Below, piece by piece: positions 1 to 14,029 of a DNA stretch of 64,000 nucleotides. The position numbers and the translations under genes are program-made. A model generated the notes under the pieces. It was not told the origin of the DNA and did not search any database. It saw only the letters and a program-made list of their open reading frames with translations. Position 1 is the first letter of the stretch. Each line of letters starts with the position of its first letter. Location: the NCBI GenBank assembly GCA_021397835.1, contig JAJFZO010000191.1, positions 2,981,001-3,045,000 on the forward strand. Direction: 5' to 3'. The DNA is from Moringa oleifera. Taxonomy: Eukaryota; Streptophyta; Magnoliopsida; Brassicales; Moringaceae.

Positions 1-3000
1 AACATCAGATGATAAATTACAGTGAAGGTTTATGTGGTTCCTCCCTAATGTTTAAATGGAGAACAAGAAGCTCCGTGGAGTTTAACATATGTTGGTACCT
101 CAAGGGGGATGCCAATTTCCTCCCCAAGTGCCCTCATTTTGGCCAGGCCTCTCTGGTAATTTGGTCCTCCTCTTCTCACATATATGTGCATCCTAGCTGC
201 CTTAAGCTTTGATTCCTGAGAAAGTAAATCGCCATTGTTCGGTTGTTATTTATTATAGGCGAAGAAAGATGATGAATATAAACTAAGCCAATCCAGATCT
301 GCTCACCTTCTCCTTCAAGGCTCGAATTATGCCATTAAATGTAGCAGCAACATCTGTAAAGTTAGCTATTCCTCCTCCAATTACAAGGGCTCTCTTTCTA
401 CCATCAGGATCTGCGGTGGCACACTGTAGAGGAATAAAGGGTTATTGCATAGACAAAAACAAATCCATGATCAAAACCTGAAAGCATCTCGGTCTTTAGA
501 TCTCTAATTGCTATCCTGATAGAGCATTCAGTATCAAGCAGCGTTTTCCATTTTGGTGCATCAGGGAGCATCTTTCTTATTTAATGTTGTGATATAATAT
601 TTCCAAGAAATAGTAACAAGAGAAGCTGAACATATGCGAAGGGGGAGAAAAGTTGTAGGTTCACCTCCAGCAAAATATAATGACACGAGAACAATAATAT
701 ACAGCAGCGCTTACATCAATTACAACTCTGGCATACTGCAACACCTCCTCCTCATTTGGTGCTCCACTATATTCTGCATAGTTTCCAAGCTCAGAAGCAT
801 AGCCAAGATCTCCTACCTGATTGGGCAACAATTATTAGTAAGTAAATTAAGTGCAACCCAGAAACAGTTCAGATTACAGAATCTGAGCGACAATTATTAG
901 TAAATAAATTAAGTGCAACACAGAATAGTTTAGATTACAGAATCTTTAACACTGCAGAAGCACCAAGAATGAACAAAGGGAAACCTACCGTATCTGCATA
1001 GATGACGCTTGCACCTCCTCCAGCTACCATAGTCCAAATTCTTCCCTTGGGATTCAGAACAGTGAACTTCAAAGATGCACTTGTCTGCAAGAAAAAGGGA
1101 AAAAATAAAAAACAAATTGTTTACTTTCTGCGAACTCCCTCCACCCGGAAAAAAAATAATAAAAGAAGAAAAATAACTTGCAGCGCGTCCTTTCATCAAG
1201 ACAGAGAGACTTATACACTCATATTAGCCTAAATCCTAATAGACCTCAACATAAATTGAAAAGGGATGGCATTGTTCATAGATGAAATTACAAAGAATAA
1301 TTTAGATCAAAACTGTCCTCAAAAGTAAAATTAGAGATACAGGATCAACTAGAACAGAAAACAGAAGAGGATCTTTACCAGAGAGCAGGGTCCCCATAAA
1401 ATGGGCGATATAAAGCAGAACATATTTCAGATACAGAGTAGTTATAAGAAAATTATTTAACACGTGTGCATGTTGTTTAAGGAGCAACTAAAGAGAATTT
1501 AATATACACTGGCTCTGTTTCCTTTTGATTGGGTTTCCGTAAGCAGAGCAGATTGTACAGGGCAGTATCATTTACTCTATACTTACCTTCTCATCAAGCC
1601 CATGGATAAAGCTTTCTGTTGCACTCATTACTCTTCCGAAAGGCATGGGGAATTCAATATTGCCCCACCTGCAAGAGGTGAAGTTAAATTAGAAAATACT
1701 GAAGGCAGGAAGGCCTTAATCAAATATAAATTACATCAAATTATTTGGTGTAGGTTACATTTTAAAAAACAAGAAGCGAAGAAAGGTAAAGATCACATAA
1801 GAAAATGGAATATACTTCTTGAAGTTCTTAAAAGCAGCAGTGTCATCCAGCTCGCCCCTCATGTCCAGAGGATAAGGCTTTCTGTCAACCAATGTGAAAG
1901 GATTCATCTCTAGGAATGTGAAGTCCATATCTATGACATAGAAAGTTTAATTATTAATGGAAAATTCTTTCTCAAAATTTCTAAATGGTTGGTCACACTG
2001 TCATAATGTGCCTTGAACTTCTTAAGATATGAATTACCTTGAAACACAGTAAAAATCACTTTGATGAACTCCTCAATTTCCCCTTTGATCTGTATTGACA
2101 AATATACTTTCAAGTCAAACAATCAATCCAAGCTGAAAGTACAAAGCAGTATCCAGAAATGCAAAATTTACCTCCAAGGGAAGGGTTGCAACAAGTGGAG
2201 CACATGTTTCCGATGTCAGAGAGACACCTGTTGGGACAAATATGGTCTTCACCTGGACAAAATAATAAGACCAACATACATGGTGATGCTTCAAGGGAAG
2301 ACAACAAGAAACATTGAAGACATACATGATCTATCATGATAGAGAGCTTTTGATCAAGAGACTAATACGATCTTAGAACAATATAAACTTATGAGTACCT
2401 TATCCCAGTTCTCTTCAATTTCAATTCCTCCGCACTCTGAAAAGCTTATGCTGCAGCCTAGTCGCTCTGATACGATATTAAGGTAAAACTCTTCATTGTG
2501 TGGGATGAAGGGCTCCACAATGAATGTTGTTATAGGTCCTTTACACCCTCCCATCTCAACCTGTTGACATACATAAATTTCAGCTACCTACATTGAGATT
2601 GTTAAAAATGACACAAAATAATGCTTAATCACAGAGATGGATGTGAAAGTGACCTCATTGCCGAAGCGCTCTTTCACAAAAGTGGCAACTTGAGCCAGAT
2701 CAAGATTCAAGGCAACTAAGCCACTCTTCCCACGCTTTCCAAACAACATGTCAGGTTTCACAACCAGCTTTGCTGAAGAAAGCCAAGGTTCCTTCTCCAC
2801 TAACTCGTTGATGTCAGTTGTTTCGGTAATCTTAAACCACATACACCAAGGAACAAGTCATTGGAAGTCATTACACAGCCAAATCACATGGCATACATAC
2901 AAAGTCAACCTTAGAGACCCAAATTCAATCAATGAATTATGGAATCAACTAAAGATCGATCATTGTTTGAATTGCAGAAACTTAATTACGAAATCCTGCA

Positions 3001-3110
3001 AATGAACTTACTTGGGCGGACTTGATAGGCAATTCTTTGCCGGAGAGCCTCTTGAAGTGCTCCTTCAACAATCTCTTCGAATCATACTCTCTGATCTTCT
3101 TGCGAGCCAT
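1..3110 (-). CDS. ACLA: ATP-citrate lyase alpha chain (ACLA), 3' end cut off
   Basis: In plants the alpha chain joins the beta chain in cytosolic ATP-citrate lyase, which cleaves citrate with CoA and ATP to acetyl-CoA and oxaloacetate, supplying cytosolic acetyl-CoA. Eleven coding exons on the minus strand: 3012-3110, 2654-2830, 2399-2560, 2172-2252, 2038-2089, 1816-1930, 1587-1668, 989-1084, 715-816, 307-423 and 99-215. All have GT-AG borders and together give 400 codons in frame. The start reads [19 protein letters not shown], the usual family N-terminus. Family hallmarks visible are [36 protein letters not shown] (ATP-grasp part), [10 protein letters not shown] and the glycine-rich [19 protein letters not shown]. 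The family is about 423 residues, so about 23 C-terminal residues lie beyond the left edge; no final exon is visible in 1-98. Which ACLA paralogue (1, 2 or 3) cannot be told. Confidence 0.95.
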
Positions 3111-3444
3111 TTCTTCACCCAAAGTGAAAACAAAAACACCTACTCAGTCGATACTTCTCGCAGATCCAACTCACCAAATCACAGAACCAACCAAAAAAAC
3201 TCGCATTTGGCATTTTGAATCATAAAACACGACTAAATCATTCATATATCCGATCAAAGTCCATAAACAACAGAACACAACTCAAAAAACTGCAATGAGA
3301 TCTCGAGATTTAAACGATGTGATTCTCTAATAATGATAAAACAACAGATCTACGGATTTCACCTCATCAAAAACAAAAATGAAACAAAAGCCATGCATAA
3401 ATCCAACAAATAAGCAGAAGAATACCATGAGAGAATGGAGATTA

Positions 3445-3547
3445 CCGTAGAGTGAGAGAGCGAGAGAAGGAACTGCAAATGTCAGGTAGGTTGTCCAAGC
3501 CAATAACACAAAGCTTAAATCTCTCCTCTTTGGTTGGTTTATTTATA
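3445..3547 (-). promoter_or_regulatory. ACLA core promoter and 5' leader
   Basis: Read on the minus strand, a TATAAAT box lies at 3541-3547, which would place the transcript start near 3512. A splice donor (G/GTAATC) at about 3445 suggests a 5'-UTR intron ending shortly before the ATG at 3110. The TATA box and donor are seen; the intron's acceptor is not settled. Confidence 0.55.
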
Positions 3548-3549
3548 GT

Positions 3550-6500
3550 TGCGAATTTGGTCTACTTAATTATTTTATATTAAAAATTTGAAAAAAAAAT
3601 AAAAATGAGTTAGCTGAGCTAAGAACGTGGGATTTTTTTATTGTGTTAGTAGCCCCATTACCCTTTCCCAGGAACTTATCTGACGTTGACACGTGCGGGC
3701 ACGGGGTACCTACCCTGCCGGACCAAAATTTCAACAATAAATTGTATTTTCTTTTTGGTTTCCATAGGATTTTGGGTGATTCGGTACATGCGGCCACATA
3801 GTAAATCCGATATAGCACGGTGCATTACCATGCGATTTTTTTATTTTCTGTGAGTGTCGTGTCAAATTGAGCATCTTGCAGTCATTCCAAATATGAGAAC
3901 CCATGATGCAGAGCTGGCTCGAAATCGGTTATTCTCATCTTGGAAGCATTGCAAAGGAAAAACAAAATAATTTCTATGAGATTAGTCAATATAATATTAT
4001 GCTTAATTAGAATAATATATTGAATTATTATTATATTGGATTTATATTTTATGATAATAATTACTTAATATTTATAGAATTAACTATCATCATGTGTTTC
4101 CCATGTGCAAAGACTTACAAAATTTCATAGCGTTTAATTAATTAAATTATTAAAAAATATAAGAGAAAATAATTTTTTTGTTATGTTTTAGAAAAATAAA
4201 TAAATTGTCCATAAAGTCTGATGTAAGGAATCAAGCTGTGGTGGTTGAGGGTGGGAGTTGAAGGTATGGTATGGGTAAGAAGTATGGTTAGATGCATTTG
4301 CATAATGCACACATGTGAACATAAATTTAATGGATTATTCTTTTGTTTGTTAGTTTCATAAATTATACGTAGGAAAAGCAAATTGACGTGAATATTTTTG
4401 TCAGTATGTTAGACAATAAACTTAGGTTATTTCATTCGACTTAATGTTAAGGCAAGTTCCATTGTTACAAAAAAATCTATTGAGTTTATATTATACACAT
4501 ATATAATATTTATTATTATATATATATATTAATACATAATAATGATATTTTAAATTTATTACATTTATATGAATATTTTTATTATTTTAAATCTTTTAGT
4601 TGATTTTAAAGTAACAATGTTTAAAAATATATAATTAAATTTAAATTACGTTATAATAATAAATTGATAACTAATGTGAAATTATTTCATTTATTTGGAG
4701 TTTAAAAATTTGTGAGTTCATCATATGTGTGTGTATATATATATAACTTTTAAAAAAAAAAATTACTAATTTTTGGTCAAAATATTACGTTTTCAATTCG
4801 AATATCGTTAATCCAGAATTAAATTGTAACATGGGTTAACATTTAAAAAGGTTAAGCAGTTTTATTCATTAAAGCGTTGCAAGGTTGACTTTGAATTAAT
4901 TCAAATAATTTTTTAGAAAAAAAATATAATTAACCTTAAATAATGTTACAGTAATAAATTTATAATTTATATAAAAATATATGAGTGTTAATTATTTTAT
5001 ATATATATATATATATATGTTTCAAGTGTAGGTACATCGATCCTTACATGCGTCAATAATGATAAATGGTATTTATCAATAAACTAGCATTATGATTTTA
5101 TTACTTCAAGTGTTGCTAAATTGAGTTTAAAATAATTAAAATAAATATTTTAAAAAATATGATTTGATTTAAATTGTATAATAATAATAAATTAATAATC
5201 AACGTAAAAATTCATCTTAGACACATGTGTATATTATATATATATGTATGTATGTATATATGATTTCTTTTATAAAAAAATTTCTTACCAACTCTTGGTC
5301 AATATATTGCGTTTCCACTGGAGATGCCGTTTGCTCGCAATTAAATATCTCCTAAAAAATCACGGACTTCCTTAGACAGAGTCAATGGTTGAATTGGTTT
5401 TGCTTCTTGTTTGATAGGACATAAAATTTCACTCACAATGCATGGAAAACCATTTCCCTAATTGCGATGGCATCACATTAAAATTGCAATTGGAACATTA
5501 TCAATTGGTCAATTTTGAACTTTGACTGATTAATGGTTTGAACAATCTTATTCTCCGTTATTTATGTTCTTTTGGATGATGTAAAATGTGGAAAAATGTT
5601 GTAGTCTACGCTTCAATATCTGATAATAAAAGAATAAAAAAATAATTCACAGGCAAAACAAGTTTGAAGATGGACCTTAGTTTCAGGTTACTTGATGCTA
5701 TCATTAAAATAGGCGAAGGAGGAAGCTGAGTATCCTTCCCACATTGCAGTTAGTAGTCACTGTTTTATCACGGTTCAAAATTTTGAAAGCTAATTGTACA
5801 GCATGGAGAGAAATTTAATTTTTTAATTTAATTTAAAAAACCACTTAAATAAAAATCAAGATGAAATTCATAAATTTAAAAATAATTAAAAAATAAAATT
5901 GTTTATGTTTTCAAAAAAAAAAAAAAAAAGAAAGATGTTTTACTATTAGAATCCAAGAGATCATGATTAATGCACCACGACGAGCTGTACAATTGATAAT
6001 TGTACAGTAATATTTGAGATTATTTTATTAATAATTTTAATAATCTTTGATGTCAAAGTATTTATGTTAATATTTGATTATAAAAATATATTATTAAAAT
6101 TTAAAATATCAAAAATTTTAAAAATAATATAATTATTCAAAAAATTATAAATTTTTTTATGATAATAGTTTGAATGTTATTTTATATAGTAAAAATTTTA
6201 AATTAAAGTTTGTTGTATAAGATTTTTAGTTTGAATACTGTCAATTTTTAAAAATTTTTAATATTATTTAATTTAAATTAAATTAACAGATTAAAATTAA
6301 AATTATTATTTTTAAATATAAAAATTTAACTTGTAATATAAAAAATATCAAAATAATATAAATTTTTATTTTAATATATTTTACAATGAAATTTCTAAAT
6401 TTATTTAATATTATAATTTAATTTCAAAACTCTAAATATAGAACAATTATTTGAATCTGAATTTTAAAATAAGCCAACTTGCAAGGAGACAATTTGCTGT

Positions 6501-6750
6501 TGTATATTCCCCTGCGAACGTTGACTGGAGCTTATTGCTTATGCAGCTCTAGTTTTTTCCACGCTTACCCTTCAAATTGATTCTTTTTTTTTTGGGTGTT
6601 TGGGAGTCGGGTCAATCTGTAGTGGATGACTTTCTCGGGAAAAGAATCGAGAAAGTGGGAGAAAATATATTAACATTACTTTCCTGCAAGTTCTAGTTGG
6701 GACCCAGCAGTGAACAGTGGGAGATTATTTTACAGGACGTTTGTCACATA
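3550..6750. other. AT-rich intergenic spacer
   Basis: No gene recognised. Most of it is low-complexity A/T sequence with runs such as a TA repeat at 4999-5018 and a poly-A tract near 5918-5934. A somewhat less AT-rich piece at 5280-5760 has no long open frame and resembles nothing I know. ORFs here are short and unsupported. Confidence 0.6.
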
Positions 6751-6764
6751 CTAGGCCTTGGTCG

Positions 6765-7200
6765 TGGGCCTTTACGATCATATCGGCCCAGAAAATAAAG
6801 GCTTATAACACCACTGAGCCAGAAGGGGAAAGAACAGAAGTGAACTAGGCTGTTACCTTATATAGGGGGCATAATGGGAATTGGGGTTTAACAATTGAGG
6901 GTACTTCGGGGATTTAAAGTTTTGATGAGCCACCCTGGCGGCCTGGCCCTCTTAAAACTTCACGGGGAAGCATTTAGTCTAGGACTCTAGGGATTGAGTT
7001 TCTCGTCACTCGCTCTTCTGCGAAAGTGAATTCCCAATCATTTTATCAGCGTGTCTCTCCTTCGCTCTTTCATCAGGTAAACAACTCTCCTTTTTTCTCT
7101 CTTTTCTGTTTTCGAAGCGCGAATTTCACATGCATTTAACTTTGAAGTCTGATCTTTGTTTTGCTTTTGTAAGTTTTGGATTTGCTGCAAAAACTTTCAG
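6765..7200 (+). promoter_or_regulatory. Promoter, leader and 5'-UTR intron of the SRP receptor beta gene
   Basis: Two GGCCCA/TGGGCC-type elements (site II-like, TCP-bound in plant housekeeping promoters) lie at about 6765-6790. A TATATA box is at 6859-6864. A 5'-UTR intron probably runs from the GT at 7077 to the AG at 7200, with the ATG 33 bases after the acceptor. Motifs are seen; their function is inferred. Confidence 0.5.
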
Positions 7201-7232
7201 ATTGGGTACGGAAAGTTGATACGTTCAAGTAA

Positions 7233-9640
7233 ATGGCGGGGCTGGAAGAGTGGAAGTTTCAAGCCGAACAGTGGAAGATTCAAGCGGAACAATGGTTGCA
7301 TCAAGGAATTGAATATATTCATCAAATACCCCCAACCCAGCTCTATGCTGCAATCGCTGTTTTGCTAGTAACAACCAGTTTGCTCTTGTCCAGTAAGTCC
7401 TAACTGTTTGTTTTTGATCTCCTGCCCGAAAAGATATGGAACTTGAAGTAATTGTTTCTGGTTGAACTGTTTTCAGCTTAAAATACCTTCTTTGGAATTA
7501 TGTCTTTCCACCATAAGATTATCCACTGTTCATTGAACAAATGCATCTGTGCAAGGTGATGTTTCTGACCGTTGGTAACTTAAGAGATTACTTTAGCATG
7601 TAATTGAGGCTGTAGTAGCCATAATTGGGCTGTGAATAAAAATCCTTGTCTGGGTTCCTATGTCTTATGCAAGCAACAATATGAACATAGGATTCAACTG
7701 AAATGCTGGTCAAGGATGTATGGATTGTCATATTATGTTAAAATTTTCTTCTTGCGCCTAAAACAAATATATCTGCTTTCCTGATTTATATCTTATATTC
7801 TTTTCCATTTGCCTTGCAGTTCGCTGGCTCAGAGGTACAAGATCAAATACTGTTGTCCTCACTGGGCTTAGTGGAAGTGGGAAAACTGTGCTTTTTTATC
7901 AAGTAAGTGTTGGCATTATTGGGTTTGTTTCTTGGAAAACTTAGGATTTGATATGTAACTTGTGATAGATGTTATCATCTAGTTGGGGATATTTGGGCCT
8001 TGTACTTGTAGTGTATTTAGGTCTTAATAGATCTTGAGTTTTTGAGAGACTACCACAGTGTCTCAGATTCCTTATAGGTTGGTAATACTTTGTTGCTTTC
8101 CAGATGCTGTAACGTTATAGCATAATGTCTCAAGAACTGTGACCACATAAATTGAGATATCCTTACATTTCTGTAAAATGTTTCAAACTTTTGCTAGATT
8201 TTGATCTTCTTCATATTTGGCATGAGTTGTTATTTTATCTTTTTTTAATCTTTAATTTAGATTTCAAATATATTGTTACTAGTATGGTTTTCATGACATG
8301 ATTTAATTTCTATGCCCTATGCTAGCTTCGGGATGGCTCTTCTCATCAGGGTACTGTTACATCAATGGAACCCAATGAGGACACTTTCGTGCTACATTCT
8401 GAAAGTTCTAAGGTAACATATCTTATATTGGCATGCTGAAATTCAACACAAATAAGGTTATCCCTAAAATCTGGGAACAAGCACTTTCGTTTTCCTATTA
8501 CCCAAACATACTAAATACGTAATTTTTCCTGTGATCTTTCCTTATGATTGTATATTGATTGTTGAAACACGGACTCAAACTGAACTGAACCACACCCTTG
8601 ATTTTGTGCCCATGACAGAAGGGCAAACTAAAGCCCGTTCATCTTGTTGATGTTCCTGGGCATTCTCGCCTTCGACCAAAGCTAGATGAGTTCTTGCCTC
8701 AAGCAGCTGCTGTAGTGTTCGTCGTGGATGCTTTGGAATTCTTACCAAACTGTCGTGCTGCTGCAGAGTAATTACAAACTAAACTATATAGTTTTTAGAA
8801 GCAAGCACATATGCTGCATCCCCATGAAAGCACCCACGTTTCAGAATAAAAATTTGTGTACTTACGCATATATGTATATATATGTATATATATGTATATA
8901 TACTGCCTGCGAAAATTGTAATAATTGATTACTTGTATGCAATAGGTATCTGTATGATATCTTGACTAAGGCAAGCACTGTCAAGAAGAAGATTCCCCTG
9001 CTTATCTGCTGTAACAAGACAGATAAAGTGACTGCACATACCAAGGAGTTCATCCGTAAACAACTGGAGAAAGAAATGTATGGTATTAGGCCCCTAAGTT
9101 TCTTGGTGTTTATTTTTCCATTAATTTGCTTTATGGGTTCATACAGCCAGTTGAGCTGGTGCTTGTCACTTGATTACTTATACACAGTATAGTATCCTAT
9201 CCACAGGGTCTTTTCTCTTTCTAAAATTTTTATGCATGGTTGATGATCCTTATACTTGTCATCTGTGGCAGATAGTTCTTGTTGGTTGTGGATTCTTCTT
9301 TTGCATGATAGTTGGCACTCTTTTAACTATTTAGTACTGCTTGATCTTGTTATGCAATATTTTCACGGAAATTTGTTTGCTGTTCAAATCAGTACTCTTT
9401 TTCTACCTATAAAATGAATGTTAGAATGATTTATTGTTATGATTTTGCAGTGACAAGTTACGGGCATCAAGAAGTGCAGTATCAGATGCTGATATTGCAA
9501 ATGACTTCACTCTTGGTACACCTGGGGAAGCTTTTTCATTCTCTCAGTGCCATAACAGAGTCACAGTTGTAGAAGCTTCTGCTTTGTCTGGTGAAGTATC
9601 TCCCGTGGAGCAGTTCATTAGGGAACACGTGAAACCCTAA
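7233..9640 (+). CDS. SRPRB: Signal recognition particle receptor subunit beta
   Basis: A membrane-anchored small GTPase of the ER that holds the SRP receptor alpha subunit at the membrane for co-translational targeting. Six coding exons: 7233-7392, 7820-7902, 8326-8412, 8619-8767, 8946-9077 and 9451-9640, totalling 801 bases for 266 residues, in frame throughout. Visible parts are a Trp/Gln-rich amphipathic N-terminus, a single hydrophobic anchor at about 37-57, the P-loop GLSGSGKT (69-76), the switch motif DVPGH (121-125), the guanine-specificity motif NKTD (183-186), and a late EASALSG corresponding to the G5 loop. Having His rather than Gln after the DxPG motif is usual for this family. 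The protein is of typical plant length. It is convergent with the membrane-protein gene at 10551. Confidence 0.95.
8868..8901 (+). repeat. Short (TATATG)n-type microsatellite in an intron
   Basis: Lies in the fourth intron of the coding part of the SRP receptor beta gene, shortly upstream of exon 5. Alternating TATATATG units are visible. Confidence 0.7.
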
Positions 9641-10108
9641 GCAGATGTTCTGTTCCATCTGATGCCTCTGGTAGTTCTGCTCGGCAGCTGGTTAAGCGTT
9701 TCCTCCTGATTTTGGAAGAGTTCCATTAAACCTGAGAAGAAACACTGAAAGGAGAGGAATGGTTGATATGAAAAGATTGAAAAAAAAAGGAATAGATGTA
9801 GAGAAATCCATTATCAGGCCGTGCTGGTGTTATCACCAGTGGATTTACGTGGACAAATGACTCGGCTATTGATATCATGTTGGATTTAAACAATTGTTGA
9901 CTATAACTGCATTGTTTCTGGTTCCATCCGGATTCCTTGCTCATTATTATTTTAATTGCACTAACTTGCAAGCATCTGCATTTTGTTTTAGATGCCCTCC
10001 AATATTAAACATGGGAATTTCTGTACCCTTTCTGTGTACTGCAATTAATCAAACAGTTCTTTGCTTTCCAACTCTTGGCAATCATCCTTTAGATCACATG
10101 AAGCAGAT

Positions 10109-10190
10109 CAGTGTGTGCTGGTAATAAGTAATGCATAGAATTTTCAGAACAGTGCGTGCTGGTACAAAGTAATGCATGGAATTTCTGAAT
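10109..10190. repeat. 41-bp imperfect tandem duplication 3' of SRPRB
   Basis: Two adjacent units, 10109-10149 and 10150-10190, share a CAGTGxGTGCTGGTA start and an AAGTAATGCAT core with a few substitutions. It lies between two convergent genes, probably in a 3' UTR or flank. Confidence 0.8.
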
Positions 10191-10550
10191 TTTGGTGTGG
10201 TGTCAAGCAGAGAGGCATCATTGCAGGAGAGAACAGAAATAGGATAACAAATTATGATCTTATTTTCCACTTGAAGAAAAAAGGGGGCATGTTTATTACA
10301 ATATGATTGAAGTTCATCTAAAATTTTCTCTTGGATCGACAAGCAAATTACATCTGGACTCTTTAAAATAAAATCACCAAGATTCTAAGTACCGTGTAAG
10401 CTAAAATTTCTGAATAGAAGGCATTAACTCAGTAAACTGATAGCAATCTCTATTAGCCGCGGCAGTTCTCGAGAAAAATTACCATCACCAGAATTGTGGA
10501 CACTCTTGATTTACTAGTGGTTGCACTGAACATTAGCTCTGTTCCTTTCC

Positions 10551-13500
10551 TTATCTCAAATTCCGGTAAGACTCTGGGAAAGATCTCGACAGCCAGAAGC
10601 GCTTCAGCTTAATTATTAAAGCAAAGATGCCATAGCATGGTATATGCATAAATCCAACTGCCAAGTACCTGTAAAGTTTAAGGCATTGTGACAGGAAAGG
10701 GTCAGTGCACAAACAACATTAGATAATTTCAGGGGAATTCATCTAAGCTTCAATTCCAGCAATTACCAACAGTTGCAGTTAGATAACAAAATTTTTAATT
10801 ATAGTCTCCACATTATCAATATGTAATCATAATCATAATCATAGTGATAATTGTATCTTATAATATCATTAATGATCATATACATACCATAGGGGAGCAT
10901 ATGGGGATGATAAGTCCAGAAACGGATATGGCCACCTGTGGAAGGAATAGCATCAACATGAGCTAAAACCAAACTTGTTCAATGTAAATAAATGATCTCG
11001 TAAAAATGAAAAGGTATCTTTACCAAAGGGAAACACAGGCATGGATGATCCATTGGAATATCACGAATATAACCGTCCACAGAACAAAGTATGAAATCCG
11101 AAACATTGGGAACCGCTAGAAAGAGAATATAATCGTACACTTGTCAGTGATTGGACAAATGAAAAATGAGAATCTACAAGAAGGCGTCAAGAAACCAGAC
11201 TTACCATGCTATTCAAACTCGTGTCACCAAGGAGGAAAATAGCATTTATTGAGTGCATACTAACAATAAGCTGCAATTGAAAGAGGGAATATGTGCATTA
11301 AATACAAGGGCTTGTAGCAGAAATTAAATAGTAAGTCAAGTCAATGCTACGAAGAAAGAGATAAGGACTGTGACATATGAATACAGATAGGTCATTGCCA
11401 AATTGTTCTTGAGGACAACATATGGAAGCTGAGAAATCATAAGATTTCAATGAAGAAACCTTGTTTCTATCCTTGGTTCAGACAGATCTTCTTTGAAGAC
11501 ATCCAGTTCCAAGTAGTTTACCAGGCTCAGTTTCCCAGCATAGTGGAGAATTTAGCATCAATCTTTTAACATTTCATGCAATTATCTAAAACAAAAAGGT
11601 CCTTTGAAGTGATGTTTCGACTTTTATTAAGTTCTGTAAAATCTATCCCTCAGCTTGAAGTAAGAATACTTGGGTCAACATGGAAGCGTAATACTTTACT
11701 GTACAGTACAGGAAAAGTTAAACAGAAGAAACGTACTGGTAAAACAATGCCCTGTACTTACAAAATTAAGGCTATAATCTTTGGCTGTTAGAAATGGATA
11801 AATTATGAGCCAAAACACGCTATCTGTAAGCAGTACAGCTCCTGCAGACATCTAGTTGATATAAAAGGAAAAGAAAAAAAAAAAGGAAGAGAAGTCATCA
11901 GTGTACTAGTAAGTATTGACCCAAGCAAAGATAAGATAATTCACACCAACAATAAAAACATGCTAAAGACATTAGTAGAGGTGGCATTTATGAAACCTTT
12001 CCATGAGTGCAGTTACTCATCATTCCATTACATGAACAAGTTGTCTCATAAAGGTCATTCTTTTCACTAGTTGGCTATTGAACTCATTCAGAAAGCTTTT
12101 CCAAACGACTCAATCACTACTCAACAACCAGAAAACCTGCCAAAGCGTATAATAAATCGTCTTTTCTTCAACAGCAGATTTTTCATTGGAAATACCATCT
12201 GGGAATCTTGTTGAACAACTTAGCGCCATTTGCTGTTATGAGACATATTCAGAGACTCTAATTTTTCTAGTTGGATATAATCTGAGATAAATTTGAGTAT
12301 CAACTAAAAGAACAAAAGAAAAGTGTCTAGAATATGAAGAAGTGTTTGCTATTGATGAAAGAGAGAAAGAATTCCTGAAATAAAACGGTGAGCATTTCAA
12401 TTTTTTTACAAGCATTTTAACAATTAACTAGCAGAGTCTCTGTAAAACACTTGCATATAAAATGCAGCCATCCATAGGAGGTAGAAGCTTACCTGGAAAA
12501 CAATCTGAAGGATATAACCCCATACACCAGCAGTTTGGTGCCCAGAGGGTTCTGTATGCATATTTAATGTTTTAGACCTGTTGGGTACATCTGCAGTTCC
12601 TCCGATCATGGGAGGTCTGTAGGTGCCTTGTTCTGTGTCTAAACTCACATGAGCAGGCCCATTAGCACCAACTCTCTTGTGATGTTTGCAACATCCGTAC
12701 ATGGAGAATGAGGAGGCAAGCTACAAAATTAAGAAGAGACCACACAAATTTTAGGCATGCGCCAAATTCAAGTATTTGAACTACAGACAGCCACTATAAG
12801 GTAAATGATGTAATGATACCAAAAACTGACTTACATGACATAAAAGAATTTTATACTATGCATAAAAAGATTTGTACAGGAAACATACCCCAAAATAGAT
12901 TGTGACTAAGGTAAATGTCCACCTGTTCATCACAGAGCAAAAAACCATTATAATCAGCAAATATCAGTTTTTCTTGTCAACAACAAGAAAGCTTTATATA
13001 CAGCAAATACCTTGATGCTGTAAGGAGATGCATCAACAGTTTTTCCTTTTGACTTCTTGATGACAAACCAGGTATTCAAAACCATCAAATATTTGAAGAA
13101 TTATTATTATTATTATAAGAAACAATAGTATATTTATATTAACTATAAAGCACAAGGGGGGGTGCCACCATGTATATATATTCAGGTACTATCTAATGGT
13201 GAGGACATCTATAAATTCTTCAAAGTGTTAGTCATTTACAAAAGAATTTCCCATAACCCAAAGATGAAGCCATCTATCTCTAGCCACTGTAACGCTTCCA
13301 TCCCTTCAAAAGCTCTCTCATTTTTCTCACCCAACACTAACTAAAACACAATGTTTTAAGAATGATTAATTGTTACACCAACTTCTATTATAACGCATTG
13401 ATGACCCACATCGACAATATTTATGTTTCAGGGCATTATTCAAAATCCATAAGAGTGAGGAATCTACAATAATGTGCAGGAGTATATCTTCTATGTTTGC

Positions 13501-14029
13501 AATCCACACTCAAATTGACAAGCTCTTTAGGAAAGCTTCTTTCTTCAGAAGAAAACCTTCCACAAGAGGAATTCCCACAAGAAACTTCTCAGGTACAATA
13601 AATGTAGAAATGCAGATAGATTACTTACTGAGTATAAAAGTAAAATATGCCACCCCCATCAATGATGACATTGGCAGCGAGCAATGCTGAAAGCACAATG
13701 AAAGCAATCACCCTAAAACCAAGAAGCCAAGCAGGATGGATTCCTTTGAGACATGTGTTCCAAACTTCATCTTCATACAAAATTCCCGGTCCTTCTTGCT
13801 GATTTTCTCTTCTTTCACGTTCTGATTTTTTTGTGCCTTCATATTTCCATATAAGGATTGATGCTAGAACCATTGAGGTTAAGACAAACACTGCACAGAC
13901 AATGAACCTCCAGTTCAACCAGTAACTTAAGGCAGTTGTATCGGCAGTCATGATCGGCTGCCAAGTATGCTTCGAGGATCCTGTTAAGAAACTCAACAAA
14001 TTACTTCCAATGTCTCCAGTATCGAACAT
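10551..14029 (-). CDS. Multi-pass membrane protein, rolling-stone-like plant family
   Basis: Function unknown. The protein resembles a conserved plant family of uncharacterised integral membrane proteins that is distantly like animal rolling stone. Eight exons on the minus strand: 13629-14029, 12889-12922, 12493-12720, 11762-11851, 11205-11270, 11024-11115, 10888-10935 and 10551-10668. They total 1,077 bases and close in frame for 358 residues. About seven hydrophobic segments are visible: near 44-66, a second around [18 protein letters not shown], and further ones around [57 protein letters not shown] and [21 protein letters not shown] hydrophilic loop rich in charged residues follows TM1. 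The frame stays open for 16 codons upstream of the chosen ATG, but only to a TTG, so MFDTGD is the likely start. Exon 4 begins with an ATG codon placed by frame and family similarity. Confidence 0.85.
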
